A stretch of 32,558 bases of DNA from Vreelandella jeotgali Hwa (GTDB lineage Bacteria; Pseudomonadota; Gammaproteobacteria; Pseudomonadales; Halomonadaceae). The position numbers and the translations under genes are program-made. Below are positions 7,710 to 15,890 of this stretch, piece by piece (position 1 is the first letter of the stretch; every line of letters begins with the position of its first letter). Location: positions 1-32,558 of the forward strand of contig NZ_AMQY01000016.1 in assembly GCF_000334215.1 (NCBI RefSeq). The letters run 5' to 3'. A model generated the notes under the pieces. The model saw only the letters and a program-made list of their open reading frames with translations. It did no database searches and had not been told where the DNA came from.

Positions 7710-8189
7710 TTATTTTCTGACCTGGTCCACCAGCGGTTCGACGTAGGCCACGCCCATATCCCAGGGGAACTGGATCCAGCAGTGCTGCCCCACCTCGGTG
7801 AGGTACTGATCCACCAGCGGGCGACCGCCGGGCTTGGCATAGACGGTCACGAAATGCGCCCGGGGCAGCATGTCCCTGACAGCCCGGGCGGTTTTGCCGG
7901 TATCCACCAGATCATCCACCAGCAGCCAGCCTTCGCCGTCGTGGTCCGCGCCCTTGAGCACCTCAAGGCCGCCCTGCTCGCGGTAGTCATAGCTTTTGAT
8001 ACAGACGGTATCAATCAGGCGCACGTTCAATTCCCGAGCGATGAGCGCGGCGGGAATCAAGCCGCCCCGGGTAATCGCCATGATGCCCTGAAAATCCCGC
8101 TCGACCAGCTGGTGGCTGAGCTGGCGCACGTCGCGGTGCAGCTGATCCCAGGATACGGTGAAATGCTGATGGTAGCGCTCGCTGCTCAT
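7710..8189 (-). CDS. gpt: Xanthine-guanine phosphoribosyltransferase
   Basis: Gpt converts guanine and xanthine (and hypoxanthine weakly) with PRPP to GMP, XMP and IMP. The 159-residue protein follows E. coli Gpt (152 residues) closely. It contains [20 protein letters not shown], the region [27 protein letters not shown] (PRPP loop), [18 protein letters not shown], and [13 protein letters not shown]. Gene order fits purine salvage: apt ends six bases upstream of gpt, so the two are probably co-translated. A strong ribosome site is not obvious in the gap, which agrees with coupling. Transcripts would continue across a 222-base interval with the 14-base array into ung. Confidence 0.95.
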   Translation of the reverse strand: MSSERYHQHFTVSWDQLHRDVRQLSHQLVERDFQGIMAITRGGLIPAALIARELNVRLIDTVCIKSYDYREQGGLEVLKGADHDGEGWLLVDDLVDTGKTARAVRDMLPRAHFVTVYAKPGGRPLVDQYLTEVGQHCWIQFPWDMGVAYVEPLVDQVRK

Positions 8190-8195
8190 GGGACA

Positions 8196-8741
8196 TTACT
8201 CGTCTTCGGTGAATGAACAAACCGCGAAGACACTATAGCCGGCCTCGCGGATTTTATCCGACCCGCCCAGCTCGGGCAGATCAATAATGGTAGACGTATC
8301 AACCACCTGGCCACCGCTACGCTGTATCAGGTTGGCCGCAGCCAGCATGGTGCCGCCGGTTGCAATCAGGTCGTCCACCAGCAGAATACGGTCGCCCCGG
8401 GAAAAGGCATCGGCGTGAAGCTCGACCTCGGAATGGCCGTATTCCAGCTTGTAGGTTTCGCTGAGCGTCTTGAACGGCAGCTTGCCTTTCTTGCGCACGG
8501 GCACAAAGCTGCAGCCCAGCTCGTAGGCCAGCGGTGCGCCAATAATAAAGCCCCGGGCATCAATCGCCGCGATGGCGTCGATTTGCTGATCCTGGTAGCG
8601 ATACACAAAGCTGTCGATCAATTTGCGAAACGCCGCGTTATTCTGCAGCAGCGGGGTAATATCGCGAAAATTGACGCCGGGTTCGGGCCAGTCGGGCACC
8701 GTGCGAATAACGGACTTGATATACTCACCGTGGATGCTCAT
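8196..8741 (-). CDS. apt: Adenine phosphoribosyltransferase
   Basis: Apt converts adenine and PRPP to AMP. The 181-residue product has the family length (E. coli 183). Its motifs are [53 protein letters not shown]-like [13 protein letters not shown] and the PRPP loop [14 protein letters not shown]. The start at 8741 (MSIHGEYIK) fits homologue N-termini and has GAGAG upstream. An ATG four codons earlier (8753) is possible but has no ribosome site. The gene lies between a purine permease and gpt, which suggests uptake followed by trapping. A perfect 19-base duplication lies about 40 bases upstream. Confidence 0.95.
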   Translation of the reverse strand: MSIHGEYIKSVIRTVPDWPEPGVNFRDITPLLQNNAAFRKLIDSFVYRYQDQQIDAIAAIDARGFIIGAPLAYELGCSFVPVRKKGKLPFKTLSETYKLEYGHSEVELHADAFSRGDRILLVDDLIATGGTMLAAANLIQRSGGQVVDTSTIIDLPELGGSDKIREAGYSVFAVCSFTEDE

Positions 8742-8780
8742 TGCGTCTCTCATGGGCCGGTAAATGATCGATCAATGGCC

Positions 8781-8818
8781 ACCGCCGGGTGGCTTTGAGA
8801 CCGCCGGGTGGCTTTGAG
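8781..8818. repeat. Perfect 19-base tandem duplication upstream of apt
   Basis: ACCGCCGGGTGGCTTTGAG occurs twice, back to back, at 8781-8799 and 8800-8818 without a mismatch. It lies in the 153-base interval between the purine permease stop and the apt start. A partial echo, GGCCGGGTGGC, follows near 8847. Perfect identity suggests a recent duplication. Confidence 0.93.
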
Positions 8819-8894
8819 AGGGTTGCCCGGGCCTGCCAGCGCACGCGGCCGGGTGGCCGTTCGGCATGTTGCCGCACGGCGGGTTATGCGGATA

Positions 8895-10190
8895 TCAAAG
8901 GTACACAAACTTGCCGACAAACATCAGCGCGAGAATCACCACCGCCGGGTTCAAATCCTTGAAACGCCCGGCCAGCAGCTTGATCGCCACATAGCTGACA
9001 AAGCCCAGCGCAATGCCCTCGGCAATCGAGTAGGTCAGCGGCATGCCGATCGCGGCCAGCAGCACCGGCGCCGCTTCGGTAGGGTCATTCCAGTCGGCAT
9101 GGGACAGGCTGCCGGCCATCAGCACCGCCACATACAGCAGCGCGCCGGCGGTGGCGTAGGCCGGAATGGAGCCGGCCAGCGGGGCAAAAAACAGGCTGAC
9201 AAGAAACATGACCGCCACGACGACCGCGGTCAGTCCGGTACGGCCGCCCGAGGCAATCCCCGCCGTGGATTCGATATAGCTGGTCGTGGTGGACGTGCCC
9301 AGCACCGCACCGGCCATGGTGGCGCTGCTATCCGCCATCATGGCTCGCCCGAGACGCGGCAGCTTGCCGTCTTCCGCCATCAGGTTACCGCGGTGAGCAA
9401 CACCGACCAGGGTGCCCGACGTATCGAACAGATCCACAAACAGGAAGGCAAACACCACGCTGATCATGGCCACATCGAGGGCGCCGGGCAGGTCCATCTG
9501 CATGAAGGTGGGAACTACCGACGGCGGCATGGACATCAGGCCGCCGTACTGGTTATGCCCCAGTAGCGTTGCTACCAGCGTCACGCCCAGAATACCGATG
9601 AGCACCGCGCCGGTAACGCGCCGATAGGCCAGCGCGGTAATCACGAAAAAGCCCACCAGAGCATACACCGCCGAGGGCGCGGTCAGATCGCCCACGGTGA
9701 CAAAGGTCGCCTCGTTGGCCACCACGATACCGGCATTTTTCAGCGCGATCATGGCCAGAAACAGGCCGATACCCGAGGCGATACCCAGCCGGAGCGTGAA
9801 CGGGATGGCATTGATGATCCACTCGCGCACGCGCAGGATACCCAGCAGGAAAAAGCACAGCCCCGACAGGAACACCGCGCCCAGCGCTACCTGCCAGGTA
9901 TGCCCCATCCCCAGCACCACGCTGTAGGTAAAAAAGGCGTTGAGCCCCATGCCCGGTGCCAGGGCGATCGGATAGTTGGCCCAGATTCCCATGATCAGAC
10001 AGCCGAGCGCCGCTGCCAGACAGGTCGCAACAAAGACGGCGCCTTCGTCCATCCCCGCCTGAGCAAGAATGCTCGGGTTGACGAAGATAATGTAGGCCAT
10101 GGTCAGAAAGGTCGTGACCCCGGCAATCACCTCGGTTTTGACGCTGGTATTGTGTTCGCTGAGCTTGAAGTGACGATCGAGAAAGGTCAT
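8895..10190 (-). CDS. AzgA-type purine permease (adenine/guanine/hypoxanthine uptake)
   Basis: This is a polytopic inner-membrane protein of 431 residues. The opening stretch FKLSEHNTSVKTEVIAGVTT and then MAYIIFVNPSIL are typical of the AzgA group, which includes E. coli GhxP, GhxQ, AdeP and AdeQ. Further signatures are APGMGLNAFF, DLFDTSGTLVGVA, and GTSTTTSYIESTAGIASGGRTGLTA, where the last holds the conserved glutamate of the substrate site. These carriers import purine bases with protons. Which base cannot be told apart by eye. The downstream apt and gpt genes would trap adenine as well as guanine, xanthine or hypoxanthine. The ribosome site before ATG 10190 is weak (GGCCCC), and no convincing promoter was recognised. 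Confidence 0.9.
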   Translation of the reverse strand: MTFLDRHFKLSEHNTSVKTEVIAGVTTFLTMAYIIFVNPSILAQAGMDEGAVFVATCLAAALGCLIMGIWANYPIALAPGMGLNAFFTYSVVLGMGHTWQVALGAVFLSGLCFFLLGILRVREWIINAIPFTLRLGIASGIGLFLAMIALKNAGIVVANEATFVTVGDLTAPSAVYALVGFFVITALAYRRVTGAVLIGILGVTLVATLLGHNQYGGLMSMPPSVVPTFMQMDLPGALDVAMISVVFAFLFVDLFDTSGTLVGVAHRGNLMAEDGKLPRLGRAMMADSSATMAGAVLGTSTTTSYIESTAGIASGGRTGLTAVVVAVMFLVSLFFAPLAGSIPAYATAGALLYVAVLMAGSLSHADWNDPTEAAPVLLAAIGMPLTYSIAEGIALGFVSYVAIKLLAGRFKDLNPAVVILALMFVGKFVYL

Positions 10191-10331
10191 TGGGGCCTGG
10201 GTCCTTGGCGCCGGTGTGTGTCGCAGGTTCCATGATCGAACCGACCGGCTGGGAGCGTAAAAGCGCTCATTTTACCCAAAGGCCGACCACGATGCGAGCA
10301 CCGGATGCCGAGTAGCACGGTGCCCCGTCGT

Positions 10332-10967
10332 TTACTGCGTCGCTGCGCTGCGACTTTGCAGAAAGCGCTCGGCGGTCTCCACGATCGCCTGTGTCTGCGG
10401 ATCGATTTCGATGTTCACGGCGTCGCCCGCGACGCGGTCGCCGAGCGTCGTGCGCACCAGGGTTTCGGGAATCAGGTCAACGCAGAATGCCGCCGCTTCA
10501 CCCACCGGCCGGCGTACCTCGCCGACCGTCAGGCTGATACCGTCCAGCCCCACATACCCCTTGTCAAACACAAAGCGCGCGCAAGCATCCGACAGCGAAA
10601 ACCACAGCCGACGGTTATCCGGGGCCTCCTCGATGGAGAGCACGTCGGCCACGTCCATGACGTGACCCGACATGGCGTGACCGCCGATTTCATCGCCAAA
10701 GCGCGCGGCACGCTCGATATTGACACGGCTGCCAACAACAATATCGCCCAGGTTGGTTACCCGCAGGGTTTCACGCATCAGGTCAAAATGGACGTGGTCA
10801 CCCTCGATCGCGGTAACCGTCAGGCAAACGCCGTTGTGTGCTACCGAGGCCCCGGTCTTCAGCCCCTGGCGCAGCGGCTCGGGCATGGCCATTACGTGGG
10901 TACGAAACGCCTCGCGCTCGCGCACCTCGACAACATCGGCCGTGCCCTGAACGATCCCCGTAAACAT
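10332..10967 (-). CDS. ribE: Riboflavin synthase, alpha subunit
   Basis: This enzyme dismutates two 6,7-dimethyl-8-ribityllumazine molecules to riboflavin. The 211-residue protein has the invariant N-terminus MFTGIVQG and two lumazine-binding repeats. The first, about residues 1-97, contains VAHNGVCLTVT and GGHAMSGHV. The second, from about residue 98, contains GLDGISLTVGEV and DLIPETLVRTTLG. Start 10967 is preceded by AAGGAGACAG. A TTG one codon earlier is not needed. The gene follows the thiolase by 161 bases on the same strand. Its acyl-CoA dehydrogenase neighbours are FAD enzymes, so shared expression would make sense, but no promoter, terminator or FMN riboswitch was seen to decide this. 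In some species the gene is named ribC. Confidence 0.95.
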   Translation of the reverse strand: MFTGIVQGTADVVEVREREAFRTHVMAMPEPLRQGLKTGASVAHNGVCLTVTAIEGDHVHFDLMRETLRVTNLGDIVVGSRVNIERAARFGDEIGGHAMSGHVMDVADVLSIEEAPDNRRLWFSLSDACARFVFDKGYVGLDGISLTVGEVRRPVGEAAAFCVDLIPETLVRTTLGDRVAGDAVNIEIDPQTQAIVETAERFLQSRSAATQ

Positions 10968-11128
10968 CAACTGTCTCCTTGCTGTAGCAATGCGGTATCA
11001 ACACCCTGCGTGAATGGCCAACGCGACGGGCCAGCGGCGATTATGCCACTGCAGCAAGGATTTTTCGCCCGGCCGGACGATGGTCAAAGGCCCTGCCGAG
11101 CGAAACGACGCGCCAGGGAAACGGCGAG

Positions 11129-12310
11129 TCAGGCCAGCTCGATAGCAACCGCCGTGGCTTCGCCCCCGCCGATACAAAGCGCTGCCACGCCGCGCCGGAG
11201 GCCTTTCTGTTGCAGGGCATTCATCAGCGTGACCAGAATACGCGACCCCGACGACCCGATGGGATGCCCCAAAGCGCAGGCACCGCCGTAGACGTTGACC
11301 TTTTGTTCATCCAGCCCGAGCGCGTCAATCGCCAGCAGGGACACCGCGGCAAAGGCTTCATTGATCTCGAAAAGATCCACGTCGTCGCGGTGCCAGCCGG
11401 TTTTTTCCAGCACTTTTTCCACGGCACCGATGGGCGCCAGGGTAAATTCCTCCGGCAGCCGGGCGTGGGTGGCGTGGGCGACGATCCTCGCCTGCACCGT
11501 CAGCCCGCGGGCACCGGCTTCTGCCGCCGACGCCAGCACCAGCGCCGAGGCCCCGTCGCTGATGGAGCTGGCGTTGGCAGCAGTAACACTACCGTCGCGG
11601 GTAAAAGCCGGCTTCAGCCCGGGAATCCTGTCCGGGCGCGCGTTACCCGGCTGCTCGTCGGTATCCACCAGAGTATCGCCGCGACGGCCAGAGACGGTCA
11701 CCGGGCTGATTTCAGGCTCGAACCAGCCATGCTCAATCGCCGCATTGGCGCGCTCCAGCGACTGAATGGCAAAGTCATCCATCCGCTCGCGGGTAATGCC
11801 GCCATTGTCGGCACTCTGCTGGGCAAAAACGCCCATCAGCTCGCCCTGATAGGCATCTTCCAGCCCATCCAGAAACATGCTGTCCAGAACCTGACCGTGT
11901 CCCATGCGCATACCGCGACGCGCCCGGGGCAAAAGATACGGCGCCTGGCTCATGTTCTCCATGCCGCCCGCCACCATGAGGTCGGCGGTTCCCGCCCGAA
12001 TCTGGTCATGCGCCAGAATCACCGCCTGCATCCCCGAGCCACACATCTTGTTGACGGTGGTACAGCCGGCACTGTCCGGAATCTCCGACGCTCGGGAAGC
12101 CTGTCGCGCCGGGGCCTGCCCCAGACCGCCGGGCAGCACGCAGCCCATGATTACCGCCTGAACATCGGCCGGCGCCAGACCGCTACGCTCGATGGCGGCG
12201 CGGATGGACGTCGCCCCCAGATCCGGCGAGCGCACCGCTTCCAGGCTCCCCATCATGCTGCCCATGGGGGTGCGGGCGGCGCCTGCTATTACTACGTTAC
12301 TATCACTCAT
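11129..12310 (-). CDS. Acetyl-CoA C-acetyltransferase family thiolase
   Basis: This biosynthetic-type thiolase of 393 residues joins or cleaves acyl groups with CoA. The nucleophile Cys90 is in VNKMCGSGMQA. Other landmarks are GGMENMSQAPYL, INEAFA, GGACALGHPIGSSG with His349, and CIGGGEATA with Cys379, so the catalytic set is complete. ATG at 12310 is preceded by GGAGGTAACC. An upstream in-frame ATG at 12322 sits before this ribosome site and is unlikely. It is the last gene of the SDR, dehydrogenase and thiolase run downstream of a LiuR box. It could cleave 2-methylacetoacetyl-CoA in isoleucine breakdown or handle acetoacetyl-CoA from the leucine route. Sequence alone does not choose. Confidence 0.92.
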   Translation of the reverse strand: MSDSNVVIAGAARTPMGSMMGSLEAVRSPDLGATSIRAAIERSGLAPADVQAVIMGCVLPGGLGQAPARQASRASEIPDSAGCTTVNKMCGSGMQAVILAHDQIRAGTADLMVAGGMENMSQAPYLLPRARRGMRMGHGQVLDSMFLDGLEDAYQGELMGVFAQQSADNGGITRERMDDFAIQSLERANAAIEHGWFEPEISPVTVSGRRGDTLVDTDEQPGNARPDRIPGLKPAFTRDGSVTAANASSISDGASALVLASAAEAGARGLTVQARIVAHATHARLPEEFTLAPIGAVEKVLEKTGWHRDDVDLFEINEAFAAVSLLAIDALGLDEQKVNVYGGACALGHPIGSSGSRILVTLMNALQQKGLRRGVAALCIGGGEATAVAIELA

Positions 12311-12389
12311 GGTTACCTCCATGCACCTGGCGCCTTCGCCGACGCATGTCCAAAGATATATAGGTTCGGTTCGGGTCGGGCCGCCGCTA

Positions 12390-13601
12390 TCAGGCTCTGC
12401 CCAGAAGGGACCGCGCGATGATTTCCTTCATGACCTCCGAGGTGCCGCCGTAAATGCGCTGGACACGCGCATCCATGAAGGCGCGGGACACCGGATATTC
12501 CGTGGTATAGCCGTAGCCGCCAAACAGCTGCAGGCATCCATCGGCCACACGGCACTGCATTTCCGTGGCGCTGTACTTGGCCATGGAGGCGGTGGGCGCA
12601 TCCAGGTCTCCCGCCTCATATTTGCCAATGCACTGGTCAACAAAGGCTTTATTGACCCGGCAATCGGTCTCCATCCGGGCCACTTCAAACCGGGTATTCT
12701 GCAGCTGCGCCAGCTTGCCGCCGAACAGTTCCCGCTCCTGGCAATACTCGAGCGTCAGGTCCAGGGTGCCGCGCGCGGCTGCCACTCCGAGCGCCCCGAT
12801 CACCAGGCGCTCGCGCGCCAGCTCCTGCATCAGATAGACAAAGCCCTTGCCCTCCTCGCCGATCAGCGCTGACGCCGGCACGCGCATATCGGTAAAAAAC
12901 AGCTCCGAGGTATCCCCGCTGTGCTGGCCGATCTTGTCGAGATTGCGCCCTCGGCTATAGCCGGGCAGGCGGGTATCCACGAGAAACAGGCTGACACCCC
13001 TGGCCCCTGCCGCCGGGTCGGTTTTGGCCGCCACGATGACCATATCCGCATGCTGGCCGTTGGTAATGAAGGTCTTGGAACCGTTCAGGACGTATTCGTC
13101 GCCCTCGCGCACGGCACGGGTGCGCATGGCCTGGAGGTCACTGCCGGCCCCCGGTTCGGTCATGGCAATGGCGCCCACTACCTCACCCGACACCATTTTC
13201 GGCAGCCACTGCTGCTTCTGGGCGTCGTTACACAGATGACTGATATACGGCGCCACGATATCCGAATGCACCATGACGCTGGTTGACAGCGCCCCGAACC
13301 CCATACGCGCGATTTCTTCGCCAACCGCCACGGAGTACGCCATCGGCGCCTCGAGGCCGCCATCGTCTTCCGCCACATCCACACACAGCATGCCGGCCTC
13401 ACCCAGCGTCTTCCACAGCGACCGGGGCACCTGACCGTCCTGCTCCCAGGCGTCGTAATACGGCGCCACTTCGGTCTCCAGCGCCTTGACCACCGACGCC
13501 CGGAACAGCGCGAGTTCTTCTTCATCTATTTCAGGGGAGTCTGTTACAGGTGAGCCTGTTACAGGGGAGTCTGTCATAGAAAAGTCTGTCTCATGGGGCA
13601 T
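12390..13601 (-). CDS. LCAD-type acyl-CoA dehydrogenase with repeat-built N-terminus
   Basis: This flavoenzyme of 403 residues forms the alpha-beta double bond of an acyl-CoA and passes electrons to ETF. The family motifs are present: AMTEPGAGSDLQ, GSKTFITNG, and LFGGYGYTTEYPVSR near the end. The usual short-chain base position reads IYGGTSEVM, with Gly where SCAD has Glu. The catalytic base is therefore probably Glu264 in LARERLVIG, the position used by long-chain and isovaleryl enzymes. Residues 5-24 are made of TDFSM, TDSPV, TGSPV and TDSPE repeats, absent from usual family members. ATG at 13601 has GGGAGG five bases ahead. Neighbours suggest a methyl-branched acyl-CoA, such as 2-methylbutyryl-CoA, but the acyl substrate is not proven. 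Confidence 0.9.
   Translation of the reverse strand: MPHETDFSMTDSPVTGSPVTDSPEIDEEELALFRASVVKALETEVAPYYDAWEQDGQVPRSLWKTLGEAGMLCVDVAEDDGGLEAPMAYSVAVGEEIARMGFGALSTSVMVHSDIVAPYISHLCNDAQKQQWLPKMVSGEVVGAIAMTEPGAGSDLQAMRTRAVREGDEYVLNGSKTFITNGQHADMVIVAAKTDPAAGARGVSLFLVDTRLPGYSRGRNLDKIGQHSGDTSELFFTDMRVPASALIGEEGKGFVYLMQELARERLVIGALGVAAARGTLDLTLEYCQERELFGGKLAQLQNTRFEVARMETDCRVNKAFVDQCIGKYEAGDLDAPTASMAKYSATEMQCRVADGCLQLFGGYGYTTEYPVSRAFMDARVQRIYGGTSEVMKEIIARSLLGRA
13530..13589 (-). repeat. Four 15-base in-frame tandem repeats at the start of the acyl-CoA dehydrogenase
   Basis: Minus-strand units are ACAGACTTTTCTATG, ACAGACTCCCCTGTA, ACAGGCTCACCTGTA and ACAGACTCCCCTGAA. They encode T-D/G-F/S-S/P-x pentapeptides at residues 5-24. 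The unit length keeps frame. The A/T-richer codon choice differs from the GC-rich body of the gene. Confidence 0.9.
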
Positions 13602-13688
13602 GGCGCCCTCCCGTTTTCGACGCACCGCGGTAAGCGGCGCGTTTCAGGTAACATTGCCTATATAGGCTCTGCTGCAGGGCTGCGACAC

Positions 13689-14450
13689 CTATTTGGGCGC
13701 CATGCGCAGAGCGCTGTCCAGACGAACCACCTCGCCGTTGAGAACCGGATTGCGCACCATCTGGTCCGCCATCATGCCGAACTCCTCCGGCTTGCCCAGA
13801 CGTTTGGGAAAGGGCAGCGTCGCGGCGAGGCTTTCCTGCACCTCGTCGGGCATGCCCGCCATCATCGGGGTCATGAAAATGCCGGGGGCGATGGTATTCA
13901 CACGGATGCCTTCCCGCGCCAGCTCCCGGGCCGCCTGCAGCGTCAGCGACACCACGCCGCCCTTGGAGGCGCTGTAGGCGGACTGCCCGATCTGCCCTTC
14001 GTAGGCGGCAACCGAGGCCGTATTGACCACAACGCCGCGCTCGCCATCGGCATTGGGCTCACGCTGTGCCATGTCGGCCGCTGCCAGCCGCAGCATGTTG
14101 AAGGTACCGATGAGATTGACCTGGATGACGCTGCTGAAATCCGCCAGTGGCATCGTGCCCTTGCGCCCCAGAATCTTGCCCGCCGGGGCAACACCCGCAC
14201 AGTTGACGGCAATTCCGCAAAGACCGTGGGCTTCCCGCGCCTCGGACAGGGCCGCTTCGGCGCTATCCGGCGAACTGACATCGCAGTGAATAAAAATGCC
14301 GCCGATATCCCGGGCGACCTGCTCACCCTGGTCGGCCTGCAGATCCAGAATGGCCACCCTGCAGCCGGCTGCCGCCAGCGCCCGTGCCGCGCCTTCACCC
14401 AGCCCGGAGGCACCTCCCGTGACAATGGTGGGTACGTTGTTGAATTCCAT
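13689..14450 (-). CDS. Short-chain 3-hydroxyacyl-CoA dehydrogenase, HSD10-like
   Basis: This NAD-dependent SDR has 253 residues. The nucleotide site TGGASGLGEG lies at residues 11-20, with CDVSS near 56-60 and NCAGVAPAG near 83-91. The catalytic set Ser146, Tyr159 and Lys163 occurs in NTASVAAYEGQIGQSAYSAS and the following lysine. The stretch after the active site, with RVNTIAPGIFMTPMM, resembles the human HSD17B10 type, which acts on 3-hydroxy-2-methylbutyryl-CoA in isoleucine degradation. ATG at 14450 fits the homology and has GAGGAG upstream. It is the first gene of a minus-strand unit headed by a LiuR box 71 bases upstream. A general 3-hydroxyacyl-CoA dehydrogenase role remains possible. 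Confidence 0.9.
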   Translation of the reverse strand: MEFNNVPTIVTGGASGLGEGAARALAAAGCRVAILDLQADQGEQVARDIGGIFIHCDVSSPDSAEAALSEAREAHGLCGIAVNCAGVAPAGKILGRKGTMPLADFSSVIQVNLIGTFNMLRLAAADMAQREPNADGERGVVVNTASVAAYEGQIGQSAYSASKGGVVSLTLQAARELAREGIRVNTIAPGIFMTPMMAGMPDEVQESLAATLPFPKRLGKPEEFGMMADQMVRNPVLNGEVVRLDSALRMAPK

Positions 14451-14520
14451 GCCTGTATCTCCTCGGCTTGCCTTTGGGTTGCGCACAAAGTCTGTATCAG
14501 ATTGACTTTCTAAACTATCC

Positions 14521-14536
14521 TTTACGTTAACGTAAG
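14521..14536. promoter_or_regulatory. LiuR-type operator upstream of the SDR gene
   Basis: TTTACGTTAACGTAAG contains the perfect 14-base palindrome TTACGTTAACGTAA at 14522-14535. It lies between the hydrolase stop and the SDR start, where a promoter for the SDR, dehydrogenase and thiolase unit is expected. Two close copies flank the liuR start. Assignment to LiuR is by this repetition and by proximity. Confidence 0.75.
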
Positions 14537-14576
14537 CCTAAACAGATCGACGTGGAAAATAAACCCGTTGGCAGCT

Positions 14577-15383
14577 TCATTCAGCGATTTGCGACCCTTG
14601 CAGGAAGGCGGTTACGGCTTCGAGGACCTGATCGGGTTGCTCCCGGTGGGGTACGTGCCCGCAGCCTTCGAGGACAGCAAGGGTCGTCGGCCCCGGGGGC
14701 AGAGACGCGATACGCTCCGGCTGCTGTAGCGAGCCGTATTCGTCGCTATCGCCGTGAATCGCCAGCACCGGGCACTGCACCCGCGCCAGGCTTTCGTTGA
14801 GGTTCCATTGCCGAAACGCCTCCGACAGCCAGGTATCCACCCAGGCGCTCAGCACCCATTCTGCCTTGTCGCCGTGATACTTGCGTAAGCGCGCCATCTG
14901 TTCGGGCCGGGCAAATGCCTGTCGGGCTTCGCGTATTCCGGCCAGGGTGCGCTCTTCGACAAACGCCTGCGCGGATTCGCTGATAACGCCGCGACAGCGC
15001 GCCGGCATCAATGCCGCGCTGACGCTGGCCATGCCTCCGCCCACGCTGTGACCGAAGGCGATAAAATCGTCATGGCCGAGCGCTTCAAGCAGCGCCGGCA
15101 CGACCTCACTGGCCTCTTCGTGGATAAACCCCGCGGGTAGCTCTCCGGCGCAGGCATCCGACTCACCGAAGCCGAGCCGATCGTAGGCAACCACCGAGCG
15201 CCGGGTTGCCAGTGCCAGCGCCCGAGGGAAGTCACGCCACAGCGCGACACACCCCAGCGAGTCGTGAAAAAGCACGATGGGCGCCCGCCCTTCATGGCAA
15301 GCTTCTTCCGGCTCCCACTGCCGGGCAAACAGGGTTCCCCCGGCGGCAGAAATCCGATAATCACGGGGGTGGATCGTCGTCAT
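14577..15383 (-). CDS. Alpha/beta hydrolase of unknown substrate
   Basis: This is an alpha/beta-hydrolase fold protein of 268 residues. The nucleophile elbow is GHSVGG with Ser113. The likely acid is in HGDSDEYGS and the likely histidine is in GCGHVPHRE. The sequence lacks a signal peptide, so it is probably cytoplasmic. The fold includes esterases, lipases, thioesterases and C-C hydrolases, and the substrate cannot be identified from motifs. It is the third gene of a minus-strand unit with a hotdog thioesterase and an acyl-CoA ligase. Action on a branched-chain acyl ester or acyl-CoA would fit, as inference only. AGGAGAC lies about ten bases before ATG 15383. The stop lies 40 bases before the LiuR box of the next unit. 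Confidence 0.85.
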   Translation of the reverse strand: MTTIHPRDYRISAAGGTLFARQWEPEEACHEGRAPIVLFHDSLGCVALWRDFPRALALATRRSVVAYDRLGFGESDACAGELPAGFIHEEASEVVPALLEALGHDDFIAFGHSVGGGMASVSAALMPARCRGVISESAQAFVEERTLAGIREARQAFARPEQMARLRKYHGDKAEWVLSAWVDTWLSEAFRQWNLNESLARVQCPVLAIHGDSDEYGSLQQPERIASLPPGPTTLAVLEGCGHVPHREQPDQVLEAVTAFLQGSQIAE

Positions 15384-15464
15384 GGCCTGGCGTCTCCTGT
15401 CTCGGGTCGAGAGCCGGGAACGCGCATTAAGCCCCTTTCTGCCGCTCCCGAATCTCGCATGGCG

Positions 15465-15890
15465 TCAGCGATCCACCGCGCCGGGCGGAATCGAGTACGT
15501 GATGGTGGCGTGGGCAACCGGCGCCTCAACGCCGCGGGAATGGATAAACACCTCGCCCATGCCCAGGCTACGCCCCACTTTCAGCATGGTGGCCTGCGCC
15601 CGCAGGGGCGTATTGGCCGCCGGTTTATGCAGAAAGTTGATGGTCAGGCTGGTCGTGACCGCCAGCGGCACCAGGCCGATACGGCTGAGCAGCGCGGCAT
15701 ACAGCGCAACATCCGCCAGCCCCATCATCACCGGGCCGGATACGGTGCCGCCCGGCCGCAGGTGGCTGTCCTCCACGTCCAGCCCCATTTCCGCCCAGCC
15801 ATCGCCGAGATCCTGCAGAGAGCCGAAGGCCGCGCCCTGGGGAAACTGCTCGTGAAGAAAGCGGCCGAGCTGTTCAAGAGTCACCGTCAT
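15465..15890 (-). CDS. PaaI-type hotdog-fold acyl-CoA thioesterase
   Basis: This is a small protein of 141 residues. It has the hotdog-fold PaaI pattern: HLRPGGTVSGPVMMGLADVALYAAL forms the helix and active-site loop in the first half, and TTSLTINFLHKPA follows, then ATITYSIPPG at the end. Such enzymes hydrolyse acyl-CoA to free acid and CoA and often relieve accumulation of stalled intermediates. The start codon overlaps the stop of the acyl-CoA ligase by four bases (ATGA), so the two are translationally coupled. A ligase that makes acyl-CoA linked to a thioesterase that breaks it suggests pool control, as inference. The acyl specificity is unknown. Confidence 0.88.
   Translation of the reverse strand: MTVTLEQLGRFLHEQFPQGAAFGSLQDLGDGWAEMGLDVEDSHLRPGGTVSGPVMMGLADVALYAALLSRIGLVPLAVTTSLTINFLHKPAANTPLRAQATMLKVGRSLGMGEVFIHSRGVEAPVAHATITYSIPPGAVDR

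Noticed and set aside
7486..7746. Plus-strand open frame with a repeated peptide over the 14-base array
   Set aside because: The peptide period is only the 14-base unit read three times over. There is no ribosome site or family similarity, and the frame runs into the end of gpt on the other strand.
10253..10268. GAGCG-CGCTC stem-loop before the purine permease
   Set aside because: It has only a 5-base stem. No T-tract follows on the minus strand, where the only nearby gene end (ribE) lies, so it does not qualify as a terminator.
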